From Hylemonella sp. UBA6679 (GTDB lineage Bacteria > Pseudomonadota > Gammaproteobacteria > Burkholderiales > Burkholderiaceae_C): a stretch of 47,303 bases of DNA. The position numbers and the translations under genes are program-made. Where the stretch lies: positions 1-47,303 of the forward strand of contig DKJZ01000083.1 in the NCBI GenBank assembly GCA_002454975.1, read 5' to 3'. Of this stretch, positions 16,065 to 22,259 are shown in pieces (position 1 is the first letter of the stretch; each line of letters starts with the position of its first letter). The notes under the pieces are model-generated. The model ran no database searches. It had not been told where the DNA came from and worked only from the letters and a program-made list of their open reading frames with translations.

Positions 16065-16200
16065 CTGTTGGAGAAGCCAGCGAACAAATCTAACTGGACA
16101 CTTCGTCTCCAACCTGCTCTGAATTTTTAGGCTCAGAACAGCGTCATCACCAGTTCCCTGGATCTGACGGTACAAGCTGGCTTTTGAGTTCCCCCTTGCA
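16029..16200 (-). ncRNA. Candidate structured small RNA ending in an intrinsic terminator
   Basis: No convincing protein gene lies in 16006-16424, yet the minus strand shows layered RNA structure. A GNRA-capped hairpin occupies 16142-16169: outer 5-bp stem, symmetric GAU/UGA internal loop, inner 4-bp CCAG/CTGG stem, GGAA loop. A 9-bp hairpin lies at 16114-16141. An 8-bp long-range helix joins 16176-16183 to 16074-16081 and encloses both hairpins. A further 8-bp complementarity, 16106-16113 with 16067-16074, would form a pseudoknot. A terminator follows at 16029-16064. Two pairs that are C-A mismatches on the plus strand become G-U pairs on the minus strand, which fixes the orientation. The 5' end and promoter are not determined. 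Confidence 0.6.
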
Positions 16201-16253
16201 CGCTTTCAATGTATGCGCTCTACGGTCCATTGACTTTGCGCATCATCAAAGAA

Positions 16254-16276
16254 AACCATGGTTGTCTCAAACCATG
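16254..16276. repeat. Nested AACCATG inverted repeats
   Basis: AACCATGGTT (16254-16263) is a perfect 10-bp palindrome and its half AACCATG recurs at 16270-16276, giving CATGGTT/AACCATG arms (16257-16263 and 16270-16276) around a 6-base spacer. It lies between the candidate small RNA (leftward) and the Crp-type regulator (rightward), where an operator for either could sit. Confidence 0.4.
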
Positions 16277-16424
16277 CGTTGGCGCCACAACTTAAAAACC
16301 CTACTGACAACTAATTGTTCAATTGCTCAAGAAAATTGCAAATAAAGCCTGACGTCGTCAACATTTCAATCGACACTGATTCGGTGTTTGACGTTATCAA
16401 CCCCTTTTAGGCAGCTCATGCACC

Positions 16425-17153
16425 ATGCAAACTTCTGAGCCTCATGTGTTGAAAGCCACCAACCGTCTGTTTGCAGCCTTGCCTCAAGCAGACTGGGACC
16501 GCTGGGCACCTCACCTCGAGCTGGTGACACTTGAAGTGGGCCAAGTGATTTTTGAACAGGGCCGCCCCCTGAGCCATGTGGTCTTTCCGATCACAAGCAT
16601 CGTGTCCTTGCAATGCAACTTGGAGGATGGTTCAGCCTCGGAGTTTGCCTTGACGGGCAATGAGGGCATGGTGGGGGTGTTCGTTTTCATGGGCACACCA
16701 TCGAGCATCAGCAACGCGGTGGTCATTCGGGAGGGGGCGGCTTATCGGATTCGCTCGAATGTACTGCTTCAAGAGTTCAACCACTCAGGGGCTTTCAGGC
16801 GTTTGATCTTGCGTTACATGCAAGCCATGATGACCGAGGCCTCGCAACGGGCGGTGTGCCACCGCCGCCACTCGATCGACCAGCAGCTGTGCCGCATCCT
16901 TTTGCTGTACCTGGACCGCACGCAAGCCAGCCAACTGGCACTCACCCAAGATTTGATGGCCCGCACCATGGGCGTTCGGCGGGAGACCGTCAGTGTGGCC
17001 TTGCAAAAGCTCCAAAGCGCCGGCTTGATCCTTTGTTCGCGAGCTTGCATCACCGTGCTTGATCGCGCTGGCATCGAAACTCTGGCGTGCGAGTGTTATA
17101 AGCTAGTGAAACAAGAGTTTGATCGGCTGCTTCCTGAAGAAGTTGCTTCATGA
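16425..17153 (+). CDS. Crp/Fnr family transcriptional regulator
   Basis: A 242-residue regulator with an N-terminal cyclic-nucleotide-binding-like beta-roll (about residues 18-130, with VGQVIFEQGRPLSHVVFPI) and a C-terminal winged helix. The helix-turn-helix is at about 174-202 (LMARTMGVRRETVSVALQKL). The subgroup has TGNEGMVGVFVFMG and an HRRHSIDQQLCR linker, typical of proteins that probably do not bind cAMP and often respond to other signals. It lacks the N-terminal cysteine cluster of Fnr, so an iron-sulfur oxygen sensor is unlikely. Upstream DNA (16350-16400) has small palindromes such as TGACGTCGTCA and TTGACGTTATCAA that could be autoregulatory. The next gene begins within 41 bp. Confidence 0.87.
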   Translation: MQTSEPHVLKATNRLFAALPQADWDRWAPHLELVTLEVGQVIFEQGRPLSHVVFPITSIVSLQCNLEDGSASEFALTGNEGMVGVFVFMGTPSSISNAVVIREGAAYRIRSNVLLQEFNHSGAFRRLILRYMQAMMTEASQRAVCHRRHSIDQQLCRILLLYLDRTQASQLALTQDLMARTMGVRRETVSVALQKLQSAGLILCSRACITVLDRAGIETLACECYKLVKQEFDRLLPEEVAS

Positions 17154-17193
17154 ACATCGCAGCACCAACTTTGGTTTTCTCTACAAGGCATCC

Positions 17194-17697
17194 ATGACCG
17201 AAGACATTCGCGGTTTTCGCCTTGAGCTCACCGCGCTCCAGCAAGAGGTGAGTGGGCTCAAGCAAAGCTACAAAGAGCTGCATCTGAATTACTCAGACAC
17301 CTTGGTGGCGCTCAAGGGCTTGACCCTGCACGCGTCTGAGGCTGCCAAGCGAGCCGTCAAGTCAGCAGAAAGTGCTGCCAAGGCCTCGACCTACTGTGCC
17401 AGTGCTGCCAAAGAAGCTGCGCAAGCCTCGGTGGTGACGGCTGCTGAAATGGCGGCCGATGCCGCCAACGCTTCGGCCCAAGCCGCGATGGAAGCCGCAG
17501 CCGCAGCCGCGGCGGCTGCAGCGGCCACAGCGCTGGCTGTGGCCCACCATGCAGAAGACGCCTCGGCTCAAGCCTCTGCAGCTGCGGCCAGTGCCACCCA
17601 ATTGGCCACCGAAGCTGCAGCGCATGCGGTGTCTATGTCCAATGCTGCTGCAGAATACGCGCGGGCAGCGCGCGACAAAGCGCAATCCAACCCTTAA
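17194..17697 (+). CDS. Alanine-rich coiled-coil protein of unknown function
   Basis: A 167-residue protein in which 61 residues are alanine, including a run of 11 around residues 91-101. Residues 1-50 resemble a normal amphipathic helix (ELTALQQEVSGLKQSYKEL). The rest is an almost uninterrupted Ala-rich helix with regularly spaced Ser, Glu, Lys and Gln, suggesting a long coiled coil or phasin-like surface helix. No signal peptide or membrane segment is seen. I start at the ATG at 17194; the frame is open from 17119 but that part overlaps the regulator gene. It follows the Crp-type regulator by 40 bp. Function not recognised; high GC and low complexity make homology calls treacherous. Confidence 0.6.
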   Translation: MTEDIRGFRLELTALQQEVSGLKQSYKELHLNYSDTLVALKGLTLHASEAAKRAVKSAESAAKASTYCASAAKEAAQASVVTAAEMAADAANASAQAAMEAAAAAAAAAAATALAVAHHAEDASAQASAAAASATQLATEAAAHAVSMSNAAAEYARAARDKAQSNP

Positions 17698-17737
17698 ACC
17701 GCTTGACGACGCCAGCTGATCTGCCCTGGCGAGTGGC

Positions 17738-19795
17738 TCAAGCCAGGGCCACCTCGACGGCGCAGTCGTAAAACGTTGGCGCTCGGCCCAGGTCCGTCAG
17801 AGCCTGGCTGGTGAGCTCGTTGACGTTGGTGCCATTGAGGCCGTGGCGGCGCCACCAAATACCCAGGCCCACCACCACCCCGGGGCGCGGCCTCTGACTC
17901 ACGCGGGCGCGGCACACGTACCGGCCCCGGTCATTGAAGACCACCACGGTTTGGCCATCCTGTACCCCGCGGCTGTGCGCATCTTGCGGGTGGATTTCCA
18001 GCAAGGGCTCGCCTTCCACATCACGCAAGCTCGTCACATTCACAAAGCTTGAATTGAGGAAATGACGCGCAGGTGGCGACACCATGGCCAAGGGGTAGGC
18101 GGCGTCTGCCTTGGCGCTTTCGTAATTTGGCAAGTAATCGGGCAGGCCGTCTTGCCCCTGTGCAGCCAAGCGTTGACTGAAAAATTCGCAGCGTCCCGAA
18201 GGCGTTGGGAAATGCCCTTTGGCAAAGGGCGCCTCAGGCCCTGGGATGCTGACAAAACCAAATGCGAGCAAGTCTTTGAAGGGTACAAACTCACTGCCAT
18301 CGGCTTGGCTCAGGGCTTGCTGGCAAAGGGTAAGGTCGTCGTCTGAAAAACAAGGCTCATCAAAACCCATGCGCTGTGCCAGCCTGCGAAAAATTTCGGT
18401 GTTGGGCAAGGCTTGTCCGCGCGGCGCAATGGCGGGTCGGTTCAACACCACATCCGTGTGCCCATAGGTGCCATGCAGATCCCAGTGCTCCAATTGGGTG
18501 GTGGCTGGCAGCACATAGTCGGCGTAATCTGCTGTGTCGGTACGGAAATGCTCCAGCACCACAGTGAAAAGGTCTTCACGTGCAAAGCCCGCCACCACGC
18601 TGGACGAGTCGGGCGCAACGGCCACCGGGTTGCTGTTGTAAACCACCAAAGCGCGCACTGGTGCGTGGGGGGCATCGGGGCTGAGGTGCTTGCCGATGGT
18701 GCTCATGTTCAACAAACGTGGGCGGCGCGCGCCCAGCAAATCAGGGCGCTGCAAGGCCGTGGCATTGAACCGCTGATGCCCCGAGTTGCTCAACAAAACA
18801 CCGCCTGCGCGATGCCGCCAAGCGCCTGTCAAAGCTGGCAAGCACGCAATGGCACGCACCGCATTGCCACCACCCCGCGCGCGCTGAACGCCGTAGTTCA
18901 AACGGATGGCGGCTGGCCGGGTGGTGCCGTAGTCACGCGCCAAACGCTCGATGGCCTCTACTGCGACACCACACACCTCAGCCGCGCGCTGTGGGGGCCA
19001 TTGCAAAGCACGCGCTTTGAGCTGCTCCCAACCCAGGGTGTGCTGCGCCAAGTAATCGTGGTCGAGCCAACCGTTGACGATGAGCTCGTGCATCAGGCTC
19101 AAGGCCAAAGCTGCGTCCGTGCCCGGGTTCAGCGCGAGGTGTTCGTCGCATTTGTCGGCGGTTTCCGTGCGCCGTGGGTCAATGCACACCAAACGCGCAC
19201 CGTTGCGTTTGGCCTGCTGCGCTAGGCGCCAGAAATGCAGGTTGCTGCCGATCGAATTGCTGCCCCAAATGAGGATGAGCTTGGCCTCGCTGAACCACTC
19301 GGTCTTCATGCCGAGTTTGCCTCCCAGGGTGTGAATGAGCGCTTCGGCACCCGCACTGGCACAGATGGTTCGGTCTAAGCGCGAGGCACCCAATTGATGA
19401 AAAAAGCGCGCCGCCATGGACTCACCTTGAACCTGGCCCATGGTGCCTGCGTAGCTGTAAGGCAAGATGGCTTCAGGGTCTGTTGCAGCAATCTGGCTCA
19501 GTCTTTGCGCGATGTTTGTCAGGGCCTCGTCCCAGCTCACCGGCTCAAAGGTGGCGTTCGGCCCTTTGGGGCCGACACGTCGCATGGGTTGCAACAAGCG
19601 ATCCGGGTGATACGTGCGCTCGGTGTAACGCGAGACTTTGGTGCACAGCACCCCGTCGGTGGCCGGGTGGTCGGGGTTGCCTTGCACGCGCACAGCCACA
19701 CCATCGCGCACGGTGGTAACGAGCGAACAGGTGTCTGGGCAGTCGTGTGGGCAAGCACCCAAAACTTGGGTGTCGGCAACTTGAGGGTGTGTCAT
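17738..19795 (-). CDS. Molybdopterin-dependent oxidoreductase with N-terminal [4Fe-4S] site
   Basis: A 685-residue DMSO-reductase-superfamily protein. The N-terminal iron-sulfur ligands are Cys15, Cys19, Cys23 and Cys51 (CPHDCPDTC then GVLCTKV). Molybdopterin-binding parts include LIWGSNSIGSNLHFW, VCIDPRRTETA and the C-terminal dinucleotide-binding domain with LEIHPQDAHSRGVQDGQ. No twin-arginine signal is visible, so it is probably cytoplasmic, and no electron-transfer subunit is encoded beside it, which makes it an orphan catalytic subunit. RTICASAGAEAL near residue 140 may bear an active-site residue. I start at ATG 19795; the 11 residues upstream look unlikely. Electron partner and substrate are unknown. 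Confidence 0.87.
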   Translation of the reverse strand: MTHPQVADTQVLGACPHDCPDTCSLVTTVRDGVAVRVQGNPDHPATDGVLCTKVSRYTERTYHPDRLLQPMRRVGPKGPNATFEPVSWDEALTNIAQRLSQIAATDPEAILPYSYAGTMGQVQGESMAARFFHQLGASRLDRTICASAGAEALIHTLGGKLGMKTEWFSEAKLILIWGSNSIGSNLHFWRLAQQAKRNGARLVCIDPRRTETADKCDEHLALNPGTDAALALSLMHELIVNGWLDHDYLAQHTLGWEQLKARALQWPPQRAAEVCGVAVEAIERLARDYGTTRPAAIRLNYGVQRARGGGNAVRAIACLPALTGAWRHRAGGVLLSNSGHQRFNATALQRPDLLGARRPRLLNMSTIGKHLSPDAPHAPVRALVVYNSNPVAVAPDSSSVVAGFAREDLFTVVLEHFRTDTADYADYVLPATTQLEHWDLHGTYGHTDVVLNRPAIAPRGQALPNTEIFRRLAQRMGFDEPCFSDDDLTLCQQALSQADGSEFVPFKDLLAFGFVSIPGPEAPFAKGHFPTPSGRCEFFSQRLAAQGQDGLPDYLPNYESAKADAAYPLAMVSPPARHFLNSSFVNVTSLRDVEGEPLLEIHPQDAHSRGVQDGQTVVVFNDRGRYVCRARVSQRPRPGVVVGLGIWWRRHGLNGTNVNELTSQALTDLGRAPTFYDCAVEVALA

Positions 19796-19854
19796 GGCCG
19801 CATTGTGCCAGTGCCACGGGGCTTGCAAGCATGCCTGTGACCGCCATGAACCAT

Positions 19855-19882
19855 CGCGCCCCCCGGCGTGACAGGCCGGGGG
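19855..19882. repeat. Copy of the tRNA-Asp anticodon arm inside a perfect stem-loop
   Basis: Bases 19855-19879 match 24754-24778 of the tRNA-Asp gene at 24 of 25 positions (only 19859 differs), covering the whole anticodon stem and loop in the same strand sense. Here the stem is extended to a perfect 10-bp GCCCCCCGGC/GCCGGGGGGC hairpin with a 7-base loop. It lies 60 bp upstream of the oxidoreductase start. The flanks show no tRNA T-arm or acceptor sequence, so this is not a tRNA gene. It could be an old attachment-site fragment or part of an mRNA leader. Confidence 0.7.
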
Positions 19883-20035
19883 GCATGCGAGTATCCATGC
19901 GGGTTTGCGGCCGATTCGTCCAACGCCAATCTGCTAAATGACACTCACGAAATGATGAAAGCGCCCAAAGGCGGCCTCATGAATCGAGACGGATCCTGGG
20001 CTCATCAGGCCCCGAGAGGGCTTAAGAGTCAGGGG

Positions 20036-20362
20036 TCAAACCGCCAGTGCCTCAATGCCCTTTTTCTCAATGATCTGCAGTAGCTTGGCCGCAGCGCCCC
20101 CGGGATGCTTCCCAGACGCAGGGGATTCCCACTTCTGTACCGTCGACGTGGTCACGTTGAGAAAACCGGCGAAAACAGATTGGCTCATCTTCGCTTTCTT
20201 GATCCGGATCTGAGCGACACGCTCGGGCGAGTAGGTCGGGGGTGGCGAAGACAGCGCCTTGATGCGGTCCAGGTCGTGAGCGGAAAGCACCTCGTGCTTG
20301 TTCAGCAGGACAGCCATCTCGACCATCTCTGCAGAGATTCGATCAGTTTTCTTGGCAGTCAT
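20036..20362 (-). CDS. HigA/NadS-like antitoxin with helix-turn-helix
   Basis: A 108-residue XRE-type DNA-binding protein. The helix-turn-helix lies at about residues 58-85 (KMSQSVFAGFLNVTTSTVQKW), followed by SPASGKHPGGAAAKLLQII, a signature of the antitoxins paired with PF06296-type RelE toxins. The N-terminal part, rich in charged residues, would neutralise the toxin. The ATG at 20362 lies 20 bp inside the toxin gene, so the two are translationally coupled in toxin-first order, as in higBA. It should repress the operon together with the toxin by binding the palindrome at 20744-20760. Confidence 0.85.
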   Translation of the reverse strand: MTAKKTDRISAEMVEMAVLLNKHEVLSAHDLDRIKALSSPPPTYSPERVAQIRIKKAKMSQSVFAGFLNVTTSTVQKWESPASGKHPGGAAAKLLQIIEKKGIEALAV

Positions 20363-20741
20363 GGCAGATCTCCTTCAACACACCGTCTTCAATCAATGCA
20401 TCCAACTTTTTGGCACTGGCCTTTTGCAAGGCTTCGCCAATCACCTGAGCCTGGGCAACGTTCGCGTCCGAGAAATCCGTACCCGGATCACTCTTCTGAC
20501 GCCCTGCAATGAAGAAGATGCCATGCACGCCCTCCTTGGCGACCAGGGTGCGTGTCGCACCGCTCTTGCCTTGCCCAGGAACGGCAATGCGCTTCTTGCA
20601 CAACCCGGCGCCAAGATCAGCCTCGTACTGGCCAAGCTGGAGCTCTTGAGCAGCAGCACACAGTTGCTCGTCAGAAAGAATCTTTTTCGCCCATCGGGCG
20701 AACGTCTTGAGCTTGAATACACGCTTCTTCACCGAGACCAA
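20343..20741 (-). CDS. RelE/HigB-type toxin
   Basis: A 132-residue type II toxin of the RelE superfamily (PF06296 pattern): FKLKTFARWAKK, LGQYEADLGAGLCKKRIAVPGQGKSGATRTLVA and GIFFIAGRQKSD match the family in order. RelE-fold toxins are mRNA interferases acting at the ribosome; whether this one cleaves mRNA is inferred from family. No ATG is available: translation starts at TTG 20741 or GTG 20732. The operator at 20744-20760 lies directly against the TTG start, so the leader must be very short. The pair lies just outside the integrative element, on the far side of its left repeat. Confidence 0.82.
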   Translation of the reverse strand: MVSVKKRVFKLKTFARWAKKILSDEQLCAAAQELQLGQYEADLGAGLCKKRIAVPGQGKSGATRTLVAKEGVHGIFFIAGRQKSDPGTDFSDANVAQAQVIGEALQKASAKKLDALIEDGVLKEICHDCQEN

Positions 20742-20743
20742 CT

Positions 20744-20760
20744 ATAGCACTTTGTGCTAT
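20744..20760. promoter_or_regulatory. Palindromic operator of the toxin-antitoxin operon
   Basis: ATAGCAC (20744-20750) and GTGCTAT (20754-20760) form a perfect 7-bp inverted repeat with a TTT spacer, ending 3 bases before the toxin start. On the minus strand it contains TATAGT, a plausible -10 element, so binding by the antitoxin would cover the promoter and explain autorepression. Confidence 0.65.
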
Positions 20761-20761
20761 G

Positions 20762-20992
20762 ACATGCCACAGGGGTGGCGGCAAGGCGGTTGTGCCCTCG
20801 ACTCAGAGCCCTGCCCTGAAGGTGATGCCTTCGCGCTGCTTCGATCTGGGTCAGCTTGCCAAATGGGTGGAGAAGACGCTACCGTTTAACTCAAGGCCCA
20901 GCGGAGCGCGAATTCCAATGTGGAATATAAACCGCCCGTTTCAGGGCAGAAATTCAGGAGAAGAATCGATGCTTTTTTCAGCGTCAGAAAAG
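20762..20992. other. Non-coding stretch between toxin operon and tRNA-operon terminator
   Basis: No frame here has protein-like character. One small inverted repeat, ATTCCA-atg-TGGAAT (20912-20926), is present. The stretch separates the toxin-antitoxin promoter from the terminator at 20993-21030 and probably belongs to the chromosome side of the integration site. Confidence 0.4.
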
Positions 20993-21030
20993 AAAAAACC
21001 CTTGCAAGCCAGAGACTTGCAAGGGTTTTT
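20993..21030. terminator. Strong bidirectional terminator, probably the original end of the tRNA operon
   Basis: CCCTTGCAAG (20999-21008) pairs with CTTGCAAGGG (21016-21025); flanking A- and T-runs extend the stem to about 15 bp and supply U-tracts on both strands. It lies directly downstream, in the minus sense, of the leftover tRNA-Asp 3' end at 21036-21053, which is where the tRNA operon would have ended before the element inserted. Confidence 0.8.
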
Positions 21031-21032
21031 CG

Positions 21033-21053
21033 TTTTGGCGGAGTGGACGGGAC
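21033..21053. repeat. Left attachment repeat (displaced tRNA-Asp 3' end)
   Basis: Identical over 21 bases to 24726-24746; the bases on both outer sides differ. Positions 21036-21053 correspond to the last 18 bases of tRNA-Asp, including the encoded CCA. Confidence 0.9.
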
Positions 21054-21473
21054 ACTCACGGGAAAAGTTTTAAGCCAATGATTTAAAAGGATTTTTTTCG
21101 GAAAAAATCGCGAAAGTGTTCACAAAAAGTGTGGCCCCTTGTTGTGACACCAGTCATGCTACACCAAAGTCCACTCTTTTGGGCAGCAGCTCAGACTGAT
21201 TTATGGGGGTATAAGCTTAACCAAACAGAACCAAAGTGAGGCGGCAATGAATGCGAAAAGCACTTAACGTGCGCGACAAAAAAAACTCCCAAATACGGCA
21301 GAAATGACCGCATACGGCCAGAAGCGGCCTTTCGGAGTAAGCGTGTTCGCACGCTCCCGGCCACATGCCGCCGCTGAAATCAGCTACCATGCGCCTATGG
21401 CTCAAAATGTTATTCAGCGAATTATTAGCATCTTCAATTGAAGGTGGGATAGTTCGCAGCCATGTAGCCATGC
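21054..21473. other. Element left end: candidate integrase arm region and leader DNA
   Basis: About 420 AT-rich bases without a credible gene of normal size. The hexamer AAAGTG recurs at 21113-21118, 21126-21131 and 21233-21238 with a variant AAAGTC at 21166-21171, a spacing that could represent integrase arm-type sites near the attachment repeat. A frame on the minus strand (21217-21480) has no protein-like features. From about 21389 the DNA becomes the leader of the kinase gene. Confidence 0.3.
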
Positions 21474-21517
21474 AACCCACCCTGGAGGTGGGTTTTCTGT
21501 CTCCGGGGCACCGTTAA
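21389..21517 (+). CDS. Possible 42-codon leader peptide
   Basis: A short frame beginning MRLWLKMLFSELLASSIEGG and ending GFLSPGHR-stop overlaps the hairpin at 21474-21497 and ends 15 bp before the kinase start. There is no good ribosome-binding site before its ATG, so translation is doubtful. If it is translated, ribosome position would decide whether the hairpin forms. Confidence 0.25.
   Translation: MRLWLKMLFSELLASSIEGGIVRSHVAMQPTLEVGFLSPGHR
21443..21497 (+). promoter_or_regulatory. Attenuator-like leader of the kinase gene
   Basis: AACCCACC (21474-21481) pairs with GGTGGGTT (21487-21494), followed by a short T-run: a terminator-like hairpin 36 bp before the kinase start although no gene ends there. 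The same CCCACC can instead pair with GGTGGG at 21443-21448, so two mutually exclusive hairpins are possible, as in transcription attenuators. Confidence 0.45.
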
Positions 21518-21532
21518 AAGGAGATAGAAGGA

Positions 21533-22054
21533 ATGGACTTTACTAATAATGAGCAAGCCTCTGTGGATCAAGGCAGGATTGGCTCGCTTCACCTAATCAG
21601 CGGAAAGATTGCTGCGGGCAAATCCACTCTTGCCAAACAACTCGCATCCAATCCACGGACCGTGATCATTAGCGAGGATGGCTGGTTGGCGCAGCTCTAT
21701 CCTGACGAACTTCACTCCGTCACAGATTACGTAAAACTATCGAGCCGCTTGCGTTTAGCTATAGGGATGCATGTCGTTGACATTCTTAAGTCAGGAACCT
21801 CGGTAGTGCTGGACTTCCCTTTCAACACTATCAGCGCAAGGGCGTGGGGGCGCACAATTTTTGAAAATGCGGGGGCATCCCACTACTTGCATTTCCTTAA
21901 TGTGTCGGATGAAGAATGCAAACGGCGATTGCGTCATCGAAATTTGTCTGGCGAACATCCATTTCAGGTAACGGATGAGCAGTTTGAGCAGATCACAAAA
22001 CACTTTGTTGAGCCATCCCCTCAGGAAGAGTTCAACTTAGTAGTTCATATCTAA
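21533..22054 (+). CDS. P-loop kinase / AAA-family ATP-binding protein (zeta-like)
   Basis: A 173-residue single-domain P-loop protein. Walker A is GKIAAGKST at residues 24-32; VIISEDGWLAQLYPDE follows like the substrate-binding segment of zeta-toxin or small-molecule kinases; VVLDFPFNT looks like a Walker B-type strand; ECKRRLRHRN is an arginine-rich lid. Such proteins phosphorylate nucleotide sugars, antibiotics or RNA ends; the target is not apparent. The start has a clear ribosome-binding site (AAAAGGAGATAGAAGG region). It is cargo of the tRNA-Asp element and is rightward, divergent in orientation from the integrase. A toxin without adjacent antitoxin or a resistance kinase are both possible. 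Confidence 0.75.
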   Translation: MDFTNNEQASVDQGRIGSLHLISGKIAAGKSTLAKQLASNPRTVIISEDGWLAQLYPDELHSVTDYVKLSSRLRLAIGMHVVDILKSGTSVVLDFPFNTISARAWGRTIFENAGASHYLHFLNVSDEECKRRLRHRNLSGEHPFQVTDEQFEQITKHFVEPSPQEEFNLVVHI

Positions 22055-22259
22055 GGTATCTCGGTGAATGACCGCCTTGGGTGAATGCAGTCTCTCCCAT
22101 GCCTAAATGTTGTCTGAATGAAAAGCAAGTAGAGCAACAGCAATACACACTTGGCTCTTCAGCTCGTCGTGGTTTGATACGTAGATTGATTCTGAGCCAT
22201 TGACTTGACTTCTCGCTCCGAATGTTGTTTGTTGTATTCAACAAAACAACAGGAGCAAG
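22055..22259 (+). promoter_or_regulatory. Leader of the replicase gene with inverted repeat
   Basis: Upstream of the replicase start is a 7-bp inverted repeat, TTTGTTG-tatt-CAACAAA, extended by GTTG/CAAC with one mismatch (about 22224-22250), directly followed by the ribosome-binding site AGGAGCAAG. Replication genes of this plasmid family are often controlled in the leader; this hairpin would sit over the translation start region. The rest of the 205 bases shows nothing recognisable. Confidence 0.4.

Noticed and set aside
16029..16200. Identification of the structured RNA as 6S, SRP RNA or tmRNA
   Set aside because: It lacks the long open duplex of 6S, the GGTCAGG/GGAAGGAAGCAGCC core of SRP RNA and the tRNA-like ends of tmRNA.
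17723..17749. GCCCTGGC/GCCAGGGC hairpin near the end of the molybdoenzyme gene
   Set aside because: An 8-bp stem but without a T-run on either strand and partly within codons; too weak to call a terminator.
20759..21073. A 104-codon plus-strand frame crossing the left attachment repeat
   Set aside because: It reads through a terminator hairpin and a tRNA fragment, has no ribosome-binding site and no recognisable motif.
21217..21480. An 87-codon minus-strand frame at the element's left end
   Set aside because: No protein-like features; it overlaps the kinase leader in antisense.
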